A stretch of 64,000 bases of DNA, from assembly GCF_030062155.1 (NCBI RefSeq), contig NZ_CP118269.1:2976001-3040000 (forward strand), read 5' to 3'. Of the stretch, positions 10,187-19,813 are shown piece by piece. The notes under the pieces are model-generated. The model worked only from the letters and a program-made list of their open reading frames with translations, ran no database searches and was not told the origin of the DNA. A program made the translations under genes and the position numbers. The number at the start of each line of letters is the position of its first letter. The first letter of the stretch is position 1. This DNA comes from Pantoea sp. Lij88 (GTDB lineage Bacteria; Pseudomonadota; Gammaproteobacteria; Enterobacterales; Enterobacteriaceae).

Positions 10187-10217
10187 TTGACCTTCCCCTT
10201 GATGGAAGGTTTATGCT
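10187..10217 (+). promoter_or_regulatory. copA promoter with CueR operator
   Basis: A -35 TTGACC (10187-10192) and a -10 TATGCT (10212-10217) are separated by 19 bp, the over-long spacer typical of MerR-family promoters. The spacer holds the dyad ACCTTCC-N7-GGAAGGT (10190-10210), which matches the known CueR box. CueR bound to Cu(I) would untwist the DNA to activate copA. Confidence 0.95.
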
Positions 10218-10273
10218 TAAGCATGAATCGAAACTGGCCAATCAGTCAAATGGGATTACAAGAGGAGTTGATT

Positions 10274-12787
10274 ATGTCACACACCATTTCTCTGGCACTG
10301 GACGGCTTGTCCTGCGGCCACTGTGTCAAACGCGTTAAAGAGGCACTGGAACAACGCGACGATGTTGACCAGGCCGACGTGACCCAACAGGAAGCCCAGG
10401 TCTCCGGTCATGCCGATGCAGCTGCGTTAATCGCCACCGTCGAACAGGCAGGCTACCACGCAACGCTGAAAACTGCGGACGTCTCCCCAAAGTCTGAACC
10501 GTTGACAGCATCGGAGCCGCCGCCGGAGGCGCTGACAACGGAGACCGTTTCTTATCCGGCAGAAAAAACATTACCTGCGCATATGCTGCTGATTGAGGGC
10601 ATGACCTGCGCCAGTTGCGTGAGCCGGGTGGAAAAAGCGCTGCAGCAGGTCGCAGGCGTCAGCCAGGCGCGGGTCAATCTCGGCGAACGCAGCGCGCTGG
10701 TGCTGGGCGAAGCTGACCCGCAACAACTGGTAGCTGCCGTCGATGCCGCCGGTTATGGCGCGCAGGTGGTGGATGACGAGCAGGAGCGACGTGAGAAGCA
10801 GCAGCTCAGCGCCCGCAGCGCGATGCGTCGTTTCAGCTGGCAGGCGGCGGTCGCCTTAGCGTTTGGCGTGCCGCTGATGATCTGGGGCATGGTGGGCGAC
10901 AACATGATGCTCACCGACAACAATCACACCACCTGGCTGACGCTGGGCGTTGTGACCCTGCTGATCATGGTCGTGACCGGCAGCCATTTTTATCGTAGCG
11001 CCTGGCGCAGTCTGCGCAATGGCAGCGCCACCATGGATACCCTGGTGGCCCTCGGTACAGGTACCGCTTGGATCTACTCCTTTAGCGTGGTGCTGTGGCC
11101 CGATTTTTTCCCGCCGCAAGCCCGCCATCTCTATTTCGAAGCCAGCGTCATGATCCTGGGATTGATCAATCTTGGCCATGCGCTGGAGCAGCGGGCGCGT
11201 CAGCGATCGTCTAAGGCACTGGAGCGACTGCTTGATCTGACGCCGGCCCAGGCGCGACTGGTCGATCAACAGGGCGACCGGCTGATCCCGGTCAGCGACG
11301 TTCAGCCCGGCATGACGCTGCGTCTGGTCACCGGCGATCGGGTGCCGGTCGATGGCGAAATCGCCACAGGTGAAGCCTGGTTTGATGAAGCGATGCTGAC
11401 CGGCGAAGCGGTGCCGCAAAGCAAAAATCCGGGTGCGGCGATCTTTGCCGGAACCCTGGTGCAGGATGGCTCAGTAGAATTCATCGCCCGGGCGACCGGG
11501 AATCACACCACCCTCTCGCGCATTATCCGGCTGGTACGTCAGGCGCAGAGCAGCAAACCCGATGTGGGCCGTCTGGCCGATCGCATCTCCGCCGTTTTTG
11601 TCCCGGTGGTGGTGTTGATTGCGCTGCTCAGCGGCGCGGTGTGGTATCTGTTCGGCCCGCAGCCTCAGATTGCTTACATGCTGGTGATCGCGACAACCGT
11701 CCTGATTATCGCCTGCCCCTGTGCGCTGGGACTGGCAACGCCCATGTCGATCATTGCCGGTGTAGGACGCGCCGCCGAGCTGGGCGTACTGGTGCGCGAC
11801 GCTGATGCCCTGCAGCGTGCCAGCCAGATCGACACGCTGGTGTTTGATAAAACCGGCACCCTCACAGCCGGAAAGCCACAGGTTAGTGAAGTGCTGGTCT
11901 GGGGTGATGCCAGCCGTGAATCCGTGTTAGCGACCGCTGCTGCGCTGGAGTTCGCCTCGGGTCATCCGCTGGCAAAAGCGATTGTCGCCGAAGCGAAACT
12001 GACGCAACCGCCTGCTTTAGCGCAATTTCGTACAATACGCGGCAAAGGGGTCAGCGGTAGTCTGGATAACAGAACGCTGCTGCTGGGTAACGCTGCGCTG
12101 CTGCAGGACAACGGCGTCGATTACCGGGCGGCAGAAGCTGAGATTGCGCGCCTGACGCAACAGGGTGCAACGCCGGTGTTACTGGCTGAACAGGGCCAGT
12201 TAACCGGCCTGATTGCGCTGCGCGACCCGCTGCGACCGGAAAGCATCGACGCCCTGAAGCGGCTGCATCAGCAGGGTTATCGCCTGATTATGCTGACCGG
12301 CGACCATGAAAATACCGCCCGTGCCATTGCTGCCGAGGCAGGCATTGATGAGGTGATTGCGGGCGTGCTGCCGGAAGGTAAAGCAGCCGCCATTGAACAG
12401 TTACAGCAGCAGGGCCGCCGCGTCGCGATGGTGGGTGATGGCATCAATGATGCGCCCGCGCTGGCGCAGGCCGATGTGGGCATCGCCATGGGTGGCGGCA
12501 GTGATGTGGCGGTAGAAACCGCAGGCATTACGCTGATGCGCGCCGACCTCAACAGCGTGGCGGATGCGTTAGCGCTCTCTTCCGCGACGCTGCGCAATAT
12601 CCGGCAGAACCTGTTTGGCGCCTTTATCTATAACAGTATTGGCATTCCGGTGGCCGCAGGTGTGCTCTATCCGCTGACCGGCACCCTGCTCAGCCCGATT
12701 GTAGCCGGTGCGGCGATGGCGCTGTCATCCATTACCGTGGTCAGCAATGCTAACCGCCTACTGCGTTACCGGCCGCCGCGCCCGTAA
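10274..12787 (+). CDS. copA: Cu(I)-exporting P1B-type ATPase CopA
   Basis: Inner-membrane pump that expels Cu(I) from the cytoplasm; 837 residues. Two N-terminal metal-binding domains carry GLSCGHC (near residue 11) and GMTCASC (near residue 111). The transport-site CPC is in IIACPCALG, the phosphorylated Asp in DKTGT, followed by HP (SGHPLA) and the hinge GDGINDAP. The CxxC-to-CPC set marks it as P1B-1. The start at 10274 has an AGAGGAG site and begins MSHTISL as in other CopA proteins. It is controlled by the CueR promoter directly upstream. Confidence 0.97.
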   Translation: MSHTISLALDGLSCGHCVKRVKEALEQRDDVDQADVTQQEAQVSGHADAAALIATVEQAGYHATLKTADVSPKSEPLTASEPPPEALTTETVSYPAEKTLPAHMLLIEGMTCASCVSRVEKALQQVAGVSQARVNLGERSALVLGEADPQQLVAAVDAAGYGAQVVDDEQERREKQQLSARSAMRRFSWQAAVALAFGVPLMIWGMVGDNMMLTDNNHTTWLTLGVVTLLIMVVTGSHFYRSAWRSLRNGSATMDTLVALGTGTAWIYSFSVVLWPDFFPPQARHLYFEASVMILGLINLGHALEQRARQRSSKALERLLDLTPAQARLVDQQGDRLIPVSDVQPGMTLRLVTGDRVPVDGEIATGEAWFDEAMLTGEAVPQSKNPGAAIFAGTLVQDGSVEFIARATGNHTTLSRIIRLVRQAQSSKPDVGRLADRISAVFVPVVVLIALLSGAVWYLFGPQPQIAYMLVIATTVLIIACPCALGLATPMSIIAGVGRAAELGVLVRDADALQRASQIDTLVFDKTGTLTAGKPQVSEVLVWGDASRESVLATAAALEFASGHPLAKAIVAEAKLTQPPALAQFRTIRGKGVSGSLDNRTLLLGNAALLQDNGVDYRAAEAEIARLTQQGATPVLLAEQGQLTGLIALRDPLRPESIDALKRLHQQGYRLIMLTGDHENTARAIAAEAGIDEVIAGVLPEGKAAAIEQLQQQGRRVAMVGDGINDAPALAQADVGIAMGGGSDVAVETAGITLMRADLNSVADALALSSATLRNIRQNLFGAFIYNSIGIPVAAGVLYPLTGTLLSPIVAGAAMALSSITVVSNANRLLRYRPPRP

Positions 12788-12858
12788 TCGCCGTTTCAGC
12801 GCTGTTTTTCACTCTCTGAAGTCGCTAGCATGGGGTTTTGAATCGCAAAGGACCGGGA

Positions 12859-13662
12859 ATGACAGGCAACGTTTGGCGCTCACTGCGCGGCTTTATCAGC
12901 CAACTTTTTCCCGCCAGTTACCGCTGGCCTGCGATGGATGTCCGGCTTGGCGATCGTCAGTTGCATCTGGTGGGCAGCATCCATATGGGCACGCGCGACA
13001 TGCAGCCGTTGCCCGCCCGCCTGCTGCGTCAGTTGCAGCAGGCGGATGCGCTGATTGTCGAAGCTGATATTACGCAGGGCGGCTCACCCTTTGATCACTC
13101 CGGCGATCGTCCTGCGCTCGCTACGCGGCTGGAGAGCGGCGCGATGCAAACGCTCACCGCGCTGTGTCAGGAGATGAGTCTCAACCTGAGCCTGTTTGAT
13201 AACCTGCCTGCCTGGCAGGTGGCGCTGATGTTACAGGCACAGCAGGCACAACGACTGGGATTACGGCCTGACTACGGCATCGATTATCAGCTGTTGCAGG
13301 CAGCGAAAGGCTTCAATAAACCGGTGATTGAACTGGAAGGCGCAGATGCGCAGATCGCCCTGCTGACTGCGCTGCCGGACGATGGCATGGCGCTGTTACA
13401 GGATACGCTGCTGCACTGGCATACCAATGCACGCCTGCTGCAGATGATGGTGAGCTGGTGGCTTGATACGCCGCCACGCCAGCCGGAAATCACCCTGCCC
13501 GCCACCTTCAGTCAGGCGCTGAATGATACGTTGATCGGTCAGCGTAATGCGCAGTGGTGCGACAGGCTGCAGGGACTGGCGGCGGGAAACTATGTAGTGG
13601 CGGTCGGTGCGCTGCATCTTTACGGCGAAGATAATCTGCCTGAGATGCTGAAGAAGCCCTGA
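12859..13662 (+). CDS. ybaP: TraB/GumN-family protein YbaP
   Basis: Protein of 267 residues in the TraB/GumN family (TIKI-like fold). The two conserved His motifs are visible: LVGSIHMGTRDMQPLP near residue 36 and VVAVGALHLYGEDN near residue 247. Family members are putative metalloproteases, but the bacterial substrate is unknown. I use the ATG at 12859, which sits behind a GGA-rich site, rather than an in-frame TTG 21 bases upstream. The position after copA is the same as in E. coli. Confidence 0.88.
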   Translation: MTGNVWRSLRGFISQLFPASYRWPAMDVRLGDRQLHLVGSIHMGTRDMQPLPARLLRQLQQADALIVEADITQGGSPFDHSGDRPALATRLESGAMQTLTALCQEMSLNLSLFDNLPAWQVALMLQAQQAQRLGLRPDYGIDYQLLQAAKGFNKPVIELEGADAQIALLTALPDDGMALLQDTLLHWHTNARLLQMMVSWWLDTPPRQPEITLPATFSQALNDTLIGQRNAQWCDRLQGLAAGNYVVAVGALHLYGEDNLPEMLKKP

Positions 13663-13711
13663 AAAAAAGAGAGCCGATAATGTTATCGGCCCGTCAAAGA
13701 GGAATTTGTTT

Positions 13712-13807
13712 ATGATTTTGGTTATCGCCAGCAATCAGATTGCGGGCGCGCGGCCAATTTTACGCAAAGAACAAAATTTCGCCACCTTTTTCCATGATTC
13801 TGCGTAA
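13712..13807 (+). CDS. Possible 31-residue peptide between ybaP and ybaK
   Basis: A short open frame begins at the ATG at 13712 (MILVIASNQIAGARP...), with AGAGGAA eight bases upstream, and ends with TAA 27 bases before ybaK. The N-terminus is hydrophobic. I know no family for it. It could be a leader peptide or chance; the ribosome site is the main support. An imperfect hairpin GCCGATAA/TTATCGGC precedes it at 13673-13690. Confidence 0.25.
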   Translation: MILVIASNQIAGARPILRKEQNFATFFHDSA

Positions 13808-13834
13808 TAAGATTTTTCTTAGTAAGGAACCCGT

Positions 13835-14314
13835 ATGACGCCCGCCGTAAAATTGCTGGAAAAACAAAAAGTCAGCTTCATTCTGCATCCTTATGAGCAT
13901 GACAGTAACGAAACCCATTTTGGTGATGAAGCAGTTCGTAAACTCAATCTGGATGCGCGCCAGGTTTATAAAACGCTGCTGGTGGCGCTGAATGGTGAGG
14001 CGAAACAGCTGGCGGTGGCGATTACGCCGGTTTCAACGCAGCTGGATCTCAAAAAGGTGGCAAAAGCGCTGGGCGCGAAGAAGGCCGATATGGCCGATCC
14101 GCAGCTGGCGCAGCGGGTTACCGGCTATCTGGTGGGCGGCATCAGTCCGCTGGGACAGAAAAAACGGCTGCCCACGGTGATCGACCACTCTGCCAGCGCG
14201 TTTAACGCGATGTTTATCTCAGGCGGCAAGCGTGGACTGGACATCGAACTGGCCCCGCAGGATCTTTCACGGTTACTCGACGCGCCATTTGCAGATATCG
14301 CCCGCCACGACTAA
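13835..14314 (+). CDS. ybaK: Cys-tRNA(Pro)/Cys-tRNA(Cys) deacylase YbaK
   Basis: Trans-editing enzyme that hydrolyses Cys mischarged on tRNA(Pro). It has 159 residues, equal to the E. coli protein. The YbaK/EbsC fold is recognisable from VYKTLLVAL (conserved Lys used for substrate positioning), [23 protein letters not shown], and the [10 protein letters not shown] loop. A strong AAGGA site precedes the ATG. Its last four bases overlap the 3' end of the convergent LysR gene. Confidence 0.95.
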   Translation: MTPAVKLLEKQKVSFILHPYEHDSNETHFGDEAVRKLNLDARQVYKTLLVALNGEAKQLAVAITPVSTQLDLKKVAKALGAKKADMADPQLAQRVTGYLVGGISPLGQKKRLPTVIDHSASAFNAMFISGGKRGLDIELAPQDLSRLLDAPFADIARHD

Positions 14315-15189
14315 ACCCGTGGCTGGGCGCAAAGCTGATCGATCATCCAGCGACCCGCCGGGCCGGGCGGCGTGCGTCGCGACCAGACCACCTCAACGGC
14401 GATATGCTGCGGCCAGCCCGGCATCGACAGCTCTTTCAGGACGTCATGCCCAAACTGCTTCACCAGCCAGCGCGGCAGAACCGTCCAGCCAAACCCCTGC
14501 TCCGCCATCTCCAGCAGCAGCAAATAGGTGGGTGCCGACCAGATGCGTCCCATTGGCGCCGGTTCCGAGGCCTCAACCCACGTGTTTAATCGCAGGTGAC
14601 GCACTCCTTCCAGCTCGCTTTCGCTGACGGTATTAAGCTGTGCCAGCGGATGATCGCGATGTAAAAAGACCGCCATCTGCGCTTCAACCTGCAGTCGTGC
14701 CACCGCGATATCCACCGGCAGATTAGGCTGCGCCCGCACCACGCCCAGATGCACCCGCCCGGCCTGCAGCAAATCCAGCACGTCACCATCTTCGGCAATC
14801 ATGACCTCCAGTTCTGTCTCCGGATAGCGGGCATCAAATTGCCTGAGCAGATGCTCGTGATGATCGGTTTGCCAGAAGTCGGACATGGCAAAACTGAGCC
14901 GGGGTTCAACGCCCTGCGACAGACGGATCGCCAGCGCATCCAGCCGCTCACTGGCGGCGAGGATTTGCTGAACCTGAGGGATAACGCGGCGTCCCTGCTC
15001 GGTCAGGATCGGCTGACGGCCGGTACGATCAAACAGCACAAAGCCGAGATCGTCTTCTAAATTTGCTACCGCCGCGCTGATGGTGGACTGACTTTTACCC
15101 AGCGCGCGCGCCGCCGCAGAGAAAGAGCCGCTCGCCACGGTCTGCATAAAAGCCTCAAGGGATTCCGGGGAGTAACGCATCTGAACCAT
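14311..15189 (-). CDS. LysR-family regulator divergent from a PACE efflux gene
   Basis: Cytoplasmic DNA-binding regulator of 292 residues. The N-terminal helix-turn-helix includes [21 protein letters not shown]...[13 protein letters not shown], followed by a periplasmic-binding-like effector domain. The start could also be the second Met at 15180. It faces the PACE gene across an 80-base spacer, the standard layout for LysR regulators that control proteobacterial chlorhexidine/diamine efflux proteins; E. coli has no such pair at this locus. Ligand unknown. Confidence 0.88.
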   Translation of the reverse strand: MVQMRYSPESLEAFMQTVASGSFSAAARALGKSQSTISAAVANLEDDLGFVLFDRTGRQPILTEQGRRVIPQVQQILAASERLDALAIRLSQGVEPRLSFAMSDFWQTDHHEHLLRQFDARYPETELEVMIAEDGDVLDLLQAGRVHLGVVRAQPNLPVDIAVARLQVEAQMAVFLHRDHPLAQLNTVSESELEGVRHLRLNTWVEASEPAPMGRIWSAPTYLLLLEMAEQGFGWTVLPRWLVKQFGHDVLKELSMPGWPQHIAVEVVWSRRTPPGPAGRWMIDQLCAQPRV

Positions 15190-15269
15190 CGCTTTTTTCG
15201 ATAGGTGTTCATTTTATCTTAGCATTCTGACGTGTGAAAATGCGCCGCATTATTCAAGGAGAATTAACA

Positions 15270-15701
15270 ATGCGTACCCGCTCAATCAAAGAACGTATTC
15301 TTCATGCTGTCTGCTTTGAAACCCTGGCGATTCTGACCGTTTCGCCGCTGGCGGCATGGGTCATGGATAAGCCGCTGTTTCAGATGGGATCGCTGGCGAT
15401 TATGCTCTCAACGGTCGCGATGCTATGGAACATGATTTACAACAGCGGCTTTGACAGGCTCTATCCGCCGGGCCAGAAACGCGGGCCGGGCGTGCGTGTA
15501 TTACATGCGCTGGGATTTGAGGGTGGGTTTATTTTGATTGGCTTGCCGATTGCGGCCTGGATGCTGGATATCTCGCTGGGACAGGCTTTCCTGGTTGAAG
15601 TGGCCTTTTTCCTCTTCTTCCTGCCCTACACCATGGCCTACAACTGGGTGTGGGACAAACTGCGCGAGCGCTGGATCAGACGTCACCCCTGCCGGGCGTA
15701 A
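15270..15701 (+). CDS. PACE-family multidrug/diamine efflux protein
   Basis: Small inner-membrane protein of 143 residues with four predicted helices arranged as two related halves. Each half begins with a similar signature: RILHAVCFETLAI and RVLHALGFEGGFI. This tandem bacterial-transmembrane-pair architecture and the conserved Glu in the first helix define PACE (AceI-like) transporters, which export chlorhexidine, acriflavine or short diamines in exchange for protons. The start at 15270 is set by AAGGAG nine bases upstream. The divergent LysR gene is the likely regulator; the real substrate is unknown. Confidence 0.9.
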   Translation: MRTRSIKERILHAVCFETLAILTVSPLAAWVMDKPLFQMGSLAIMLSTVAMLWNMIYNSGFDRLYPPGQKRGPGVRVLHALGFEGGFILIGLPIAAWMLDISLGQAFLVEVAFFLFFLPYTMAYNWVWDKLRERWIRRHPCRA

Positions 15702-15712
15702 GAATAATAAAA

Positions 15713-15740
15713 ACGGGAGGCGCAAGCGCCTCCCGTTTCG
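15713..15740. terminator. Terminator shared by the PACE gene and ushA
   Basis: ACGGGAGGCGC/GCGCCTCCCGT (15713-15736) forms a long GC-rich stem, with AATAAAA before it and TTTCGTT after it. It separates convergent genes and fits termination in either direction. Confidence 0.85.
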
Positions 15741-15741
15741 T

Positions 15742-17508
15742 TCAATGCGTACGGGCTGTTTCGTTCCCCCACGGCCAGATCCACGCCAGAATCATTTTTG
15801 GATAATTACGCTTCCGCGCTTTTTCCGCCGCCTCATCCCGCGCCTTAATCTGCTCATCCGTCAGATGTACAATCTGTCCTTTCGGCTCATAGTCGCTGGC
15901 TTTGACCGGCGAATGTGCCTTGATGAAGTCACGCAGCACCTGCGCATCGACGGCTCCGCTGTTCAGGTAATCCGCATGATTATCCAGACGCGGATAACCG
16001 TCGCCACCTGCCGCATTGAAGCTGTTGGTCGCCATGCGATAACGCTGCGTATCCTGCAGCGGTTTGCCATTAATACTGACATCGCTGACATGCTTACCGT
16101 CGGTGGTCAGGCTGATGCCAGCAAACTGGGCGAAGCCGCCTGAGTCAGGCTGAATATTAGCGACCACATCCAGATACTTTTTGATCTCCGCGCCGGTCAG
16201 GCTCACCGAAACCACCTGGTTGCCAAACGGCTGAACCTGCAGCAGATCACGCCAGCTCAGCTTGCCCGCTTTCAGCGAGGTGCGGATTCCGCCACCGCTC
16301 ATCACCGCAAAATCGGCTTTGGTGTGCGCCATCTGGGCGCGCAGAATCAGCTGCCCAAGATTCGTCTGCTCAAAGCGAACCTGCTCTTTTTCACCGCTGA
16401 AGTTGCCGTCGGCGCTGCCAACATTCACCATTAACTTCGCCTCTGCACGTTTCTGGAACGGCATCAGCAGCTTCATCATGGCGGTGTTTTTCGGGATCTC
16501 TTCCTGCCAGGTCAGCCAGGTTTCGCTGCCATCAGCATTCTTTATCTTGTGTTTGAGGTTCACCGGCACCAGCTGATACGCCTCCAGTGTCACCTGACCA
16601 TTACGGAAGGTGAAGTCACCACGTCCGACATATTTGCCCCATTTATCCGCCTGCATGATCCAGATCCCGTTCTGCTGATCGGGTTTGCAGGGCTGGCCAG
16701 GCTGATAATTTTTGACGCTGACGTTCTCTTTTTCCATGCAGACCGCATCATGCGAATGACCGCCAACAATCAGATCGATCGTGCCGGCAGGCAGGCTGCG
16801 CGCCAGGGTGACATCATCGATGCCGTTGCTGCCATGCTTACCGTCATCGTAGTGGCCAAGATGGGTCAGCGCGACAATCACGTCCGGCTTCTCGGTGGCG
16901 CGCAGTTCGGCCACCGCCTTCTCCGTCTCCGCAACGGGATCGCGGAACTCGGTCTCTGTCAGACCTGCCGGATTAGCCAGTTTCGCGGTGTCTGGCGTGA
17001 TCAACCCGACCACCGCAATTTTCAGTCCGAGACGGTTGAACACCGCCCAGGGTTTGAACAGCCGTTTCCCGGTGCTTTTGTCATACACGTTGGCGGCCAG
17101 CAGCGGGAAGCGCGCCCACTTCTCCTGTTTGCGCAGGACGGCGATCGGCTTGTCGAACTCATGATTGCCCAGCGCCATCGCATCATAGCCAATCAGGTTC
17201 ATTGCGCGAAAATCGGGTTCAGCGTCCAGCTCGTCGGACTCCGGCACGCCCGTATTCACATCACCGGCAGAGAGAATCAATGCGCCGCCACCATGGGCCT
17301 GCACGTCGTAGCGCAGGGTATCCATCAGGGTTTTCTGCGCGGCCAGACCATATTCACCCTGTTCATTAAGCCAGAAGTGACCATGCTCATCGTTGGTGTG
17401 CAGCAGGCTGAAACGATAGGTGCGATCGGCCTGAGCGGCCTGTGAAAATAGCGGCATCAGGGCCACCAGTAGCGCTACCCCTGCCCCTGTCCATTTAGAA
17501 AACAACAC
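15742..17508 (-). CDS. ushA: Periplasmic 5'-nucleotidase / UDP-sugar hydrolase
   Basis: Exported enzyme that hydrolyses UDP-sugars and 5'-nucleotides to nucleosides for uptake. Metal-site motifs are HTNDEHGHFW, LSAGDVNTGVP, GNHEFD, THLGHYD and GGHSHD; the C-terminal substrate domain has SGGGIR and NSFNAAGGDGYPR. The GTG at 17508 is chosen because AAGGAG lies six bases upstream and it gives a compact signal peptide ending SQAAQA; an ATG at 17571 has no ribosome site and would add 21 polar residues. At 588 residues it is longer than E. coli UshA (550) because of a charged C-terminal tail of about 38 residues. Confidence 0.93.
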   Translation of the reverse strand: MLFSKWTGAGVALLVALMPLFSQAAQADRTYRFSLLHTNDEHGHFWLNEQGEYGLAAQKTLMDTLRYDVQAHGGGALILSAGDVNTGVPESDELDAEPDFRAMNLIGYDAMALGNHEFDKPIAVLRKQEKWARFPLLAANVYDKSTGKRLFKPWAVFNRLGLKIAVVGLITPDTAKLANPAGLTETEFRDPVAETEKAVAELRATEKPDVIVALTHLGHYDDGKHGSNGIDDVTLARSLPAGTIDLIVGGHSHDAVCMEKENVSVKNYQPGQPCKPDQQNGIWIMQADKWGKYVGRGDFTFRNGQVTLEAYQLVPVNLKHKIKNADGSETWLTWQEEIPKNTAMMKLLMPFQKRAEAKLMVNVGSADGNFSGEKEQVRFEQTNLGQLILRAQMAHTKADFAVMSGGGIRTSLKAGKLSWRDLLQVQPFGNQVVSVSLTGAEIKKYLDVVANIQPDSGGFAQFAGISLTTDGKHVSDVSINGKPLQDTQRYRMATNSFNAAGGDGYPRLDNHADYLNSGAVDAQVLRDFIKAHSPVKASDYEPKGQIVHLTDEQIKARDEAAEKARKRNYPKMILAWIWPWGNETARTH

Positions 17509-18039
17509 TGTGATTCTCCTTAATTTGCCGTCTGGCCCGATTTTCTGCCGCTTTGCCCCACTGTGTCGCACATTCCCCCGGCGAACTCAAGGCCCATGCA
17601 CATTCACCTGACTGACTTTGCCCACTCTTTTTATTTCTGGTCCGGCTTTGCAGAACCTGACTGTGCCTGCAGGGGGGCGTTAAAACTGCCACGGCTTCTC
17701 AGGCACAGGCGGAGACCGACAGTAAACTATGTTGTTAAACAATTGTTTACTCATGCAAAAGTGCCGCTGACAGGTTTTACCCTCTCTGCTCGCGCAATTA
17801 CCCCTTATTCGTGCCATACCCACGTCATTTAATGGGGCTAATTTTTATTTATGCCACCCTGTTTAAAGCGTCAAATCAGCCAGTATTATGGATAATGAAC
17901 AAAAACGCCCTTTCAATTGCGTATTTGACTTTTTTTCGTAGTTTTTTGAGGTATTCCCGCAAATTGCTCAGCGAAAGAATAGATTTTGCTTTAAACTCAT
18001 TTGTTACAAGCAGATACATTTGTATACAAGGAGACAGGC
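17509..18039. other. Gene-free stretch upstream of ushA and ybaL
   Basis: No convincing gene lies in these 531 bases; short frames lack ribosome sites and familiar sequence. Nested dyads occur around 17721-17751: AGTAAAC (17721-17727) and GTTTACT (17745-17751) are inverted copies, and AAACAATTGTTT (17737-17748) is a perfect 12-bp palindrome. A smaller dyad ATACA-TT-TGTAT lies at about 18014-18025 next to the ybaL ribosome site. In E. coli the fsr gene lies between ushA and ybaL; it is absent here. Confidence 0.6.
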
Positions 18040-19734
18040 ATGCATCACACCACACCGTTGATCACTACTATCGTCGGAGCACTGGTTCTGGCTTTTCTCC
18101 TTGGGATGCTTGCCCACCGTCTGCGTATCTCCCCGCTGGTAGGTTACCTGCTTGCAGGCGTGCTGGCTGGCCCCTTTACCCCAGGCTTTGTTGCTGATAC
18201 CAATCTGGCCCCTGAACTGGCAGAACTCGGCGTTATCCTGCTGATGTTCGGTGTCGGCCTGCACTTCTCAATGAAAGATCTGATGTCGGTAAAGTCGATC
18301 GCCATTCCCGGTGCCATCGCGCAAATCGCGGTCGCGACGTTACTGGGAATGGGATTGTCATGGACGCTGGGATGGTCGTGGATGACCGGACTGGTGTTTG
18401 GTCTCTGTCTCTCTACCGCCAGTACCGTGGTGTTACTGCGCGCGTTAGAGGAGCGACAGCTGATTGACAGCCAGCGCGGGCAGATTGCGATTGGCTGGCT
18501 GATTGTCGAAGATCTGGTGATGGTGCTGACGCTGGTACTGCTGCCTGCCATTGCCGGCATGATGGAACAGGGCAACGCCAGCGCCGGGCTGCTGGCCTGG
18601 GATCTGCTGTGGACCATCGGCAAAGTCGCCGCCTTTATGGTGCTGATGATGGTGGTGGGACGCCGTGCGGTGCCCTGGATCCTCGCCCGCAGCGCCGCTA
18701 CGGGTTCGCGTGAGCTGTTTACGCTGGCGGTGTTAGCGCTGGCGCTGGGCATCGCCTTTGGGGCAGTTGAGTTCTTCGATGTGTCGTTTGCCCTGGGCGC
18801 CTTCTTCGCCGGTATGGTGCTGAACGAGTCAGAACTGAGCCACCGTGCTGCGCGCGATACCCTGCCGCTGCGCGATGCCTTTGCCGTGCTGTTCTTTGTC
18901 TCCGTCGGCATGCTGTTCGACCCGTCGATTCTGGTGACGCAGCCGCTGGCGGTGCTGGGTGCGCTGGTGATTATTGTGGTCGGCAAATCGGTGGCCGCCT
19001 GGCTGCTGGTGTCGCTGCTCGGCCATTCGCGTCGCACGGCGCTGACCATTTCGGTCAGCCTGGCGCAGATTGGTGAGTTCGCCTTTATTCTGGCGGGTCT
19101 GGGTATCTCGCTGGGCCTGCTGAATGATGAGGGCCGCAACCTGGTGCTGGCCGCTGCCATCCTGTCGATTATGCTCAACCCGATTCTGTTTACCCTGCTG
19201 GAGCGTTTCCTGGCGAAAACAGAGACGATGGAAGAGCAGACGCTGGAAGAGGCGATTGAAGAAGAGAAGCAGATCCCGGTAGATTTCTGCAATCACGCGG
19301 TGATTGTCGGTTACGGCCGGGTTGGCAGCCTGATTGGTCAGAAGCTTCTTGAGGCTAATGTTCCGCTGGTCGTGGTTGAAAACTCCCGCACGCGGGTTGA
19401 AGCGCTGCGCGAACAGGGCATCAAAGCGGTGCTGGGGAATGCGGCCCGTGCGGACACCATGGAACTGGCACGACTCGACTGCGCCCGCTGGCTGTTACTG
19501 ACCATCCCGAATGGCTATGAAGCGGGTGAAGTGGTGACGGCGGCGCGTGAAAAACACAAGAACATCGAGATTATCGCCCGCGCCCACTATGACGATGAAG
19601 TGGAGTACATCATGGAGCGGGGTGCCACCCGCGTCGTGATGGGTGAGCGTGAGATTGCCAGCAGTATGCTGCAAATCCTGCAGGATGAGATGACGCAGGG
19701 CGAGGATTTACAGCCCTGCGATGTCGTGCGCTGA
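18040..19734 (+). CDS. ybaL: Kef-type cation:proton antiporter YbaL
   Basis: Inner-membrane CPA2-family transporter with a C-terminal regulatory domain; 564 residues. The first 390 or so residues carry about 12 hydrophobic segments. A Rossmann-type RCK/TrkA-N domain then begins HAVIVGYGRVGSLIG near residue 420. The start at 18040 has AAGGAG six bases upstream. YbaL is presumed to move K+ or Na+ against protons and to sense a nucleotide, but no specific function is proven. The 3' flank is an unusual structured region. Confidence 0.93.
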   Translation: MHHTTPLITTIVGALVLAFLLGMLAHRLRISPLVGYLLAGVLAGPFTPGFVADTNLAPELAELGVILLMFGVGLHFSMKDLMSVKSIAIPGAIAQIAVATLLGMGLSWTLGWSWMTGLVFGLCLSTASTVVLLRALEERQLIDSQRGQIAIGWLIVEDLVMVLTLVLLPAIAGMMEQGNASAGLLAWDLLWTIGKVAAFMVLMMVVGRRAVPWILARSAATGSRELFTLAVLALALGIAFGAVEFFDVSFALGAFFAGMVLNESELSHRAARDTLPLRDAFAVLFFVSVGMLFDPSILVTQPLAVLGALVIIVVGKSVAAWLLVSLLGHSRRTALTISVSLAQIGEFAFILAGLGISLGLLNDEGRNLVLAAAILSIMLNPILFTLLERFLAKTETMEEQTLEEAIEEEKQIPVDFCNHAVIVGYGRVGSLIGQKLLEANVPLVVVENSRTRVEALREQGIKAVLGNAARADTMELARLDCARWLLLTIPNGYEAGEVVTAAREKHKNIEIIARAHYDDEVEYIMERGATRVVMGEREIASSMLQILQDEMTQGEDLQPCDVVR

Positions 19735-19813
19735 TGCGTGTTCAGCAAGGCTTCAGGCTACTGATATATCCAAATCAGGGTAAATTTTACCGCAACGAAT
19801 AAACTCAACACGC

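Noticed and set aside
13673..13690. Hairpin GCCGATAA/TTATCGGC after ybaP as a terminator
   Set aside because: No T run on the plus strand; loop is very small. May be a weak structure only.
16549..17445. Plus-strand open frame (298 codons) opposite ushA
   Set aside because: Shadow of the well-supported ushA frame; translation has no recognisable domain.
17811..18197. Plus-strand frame of 128 codons upstream of and into ybaL
   Set aside because: Runs into the ybaL start in another frame, lacks a ribosome site, and the translation resembles no protein.
18144..19292. Long minus-strand open frame (382 codons) opposite ybaL
   Set aside because: Ser/Arg/Thr-rich low-complexity translation typical of the antisense of a GC-rich membrane-protein gene; no ribosome site and no family resemblance.
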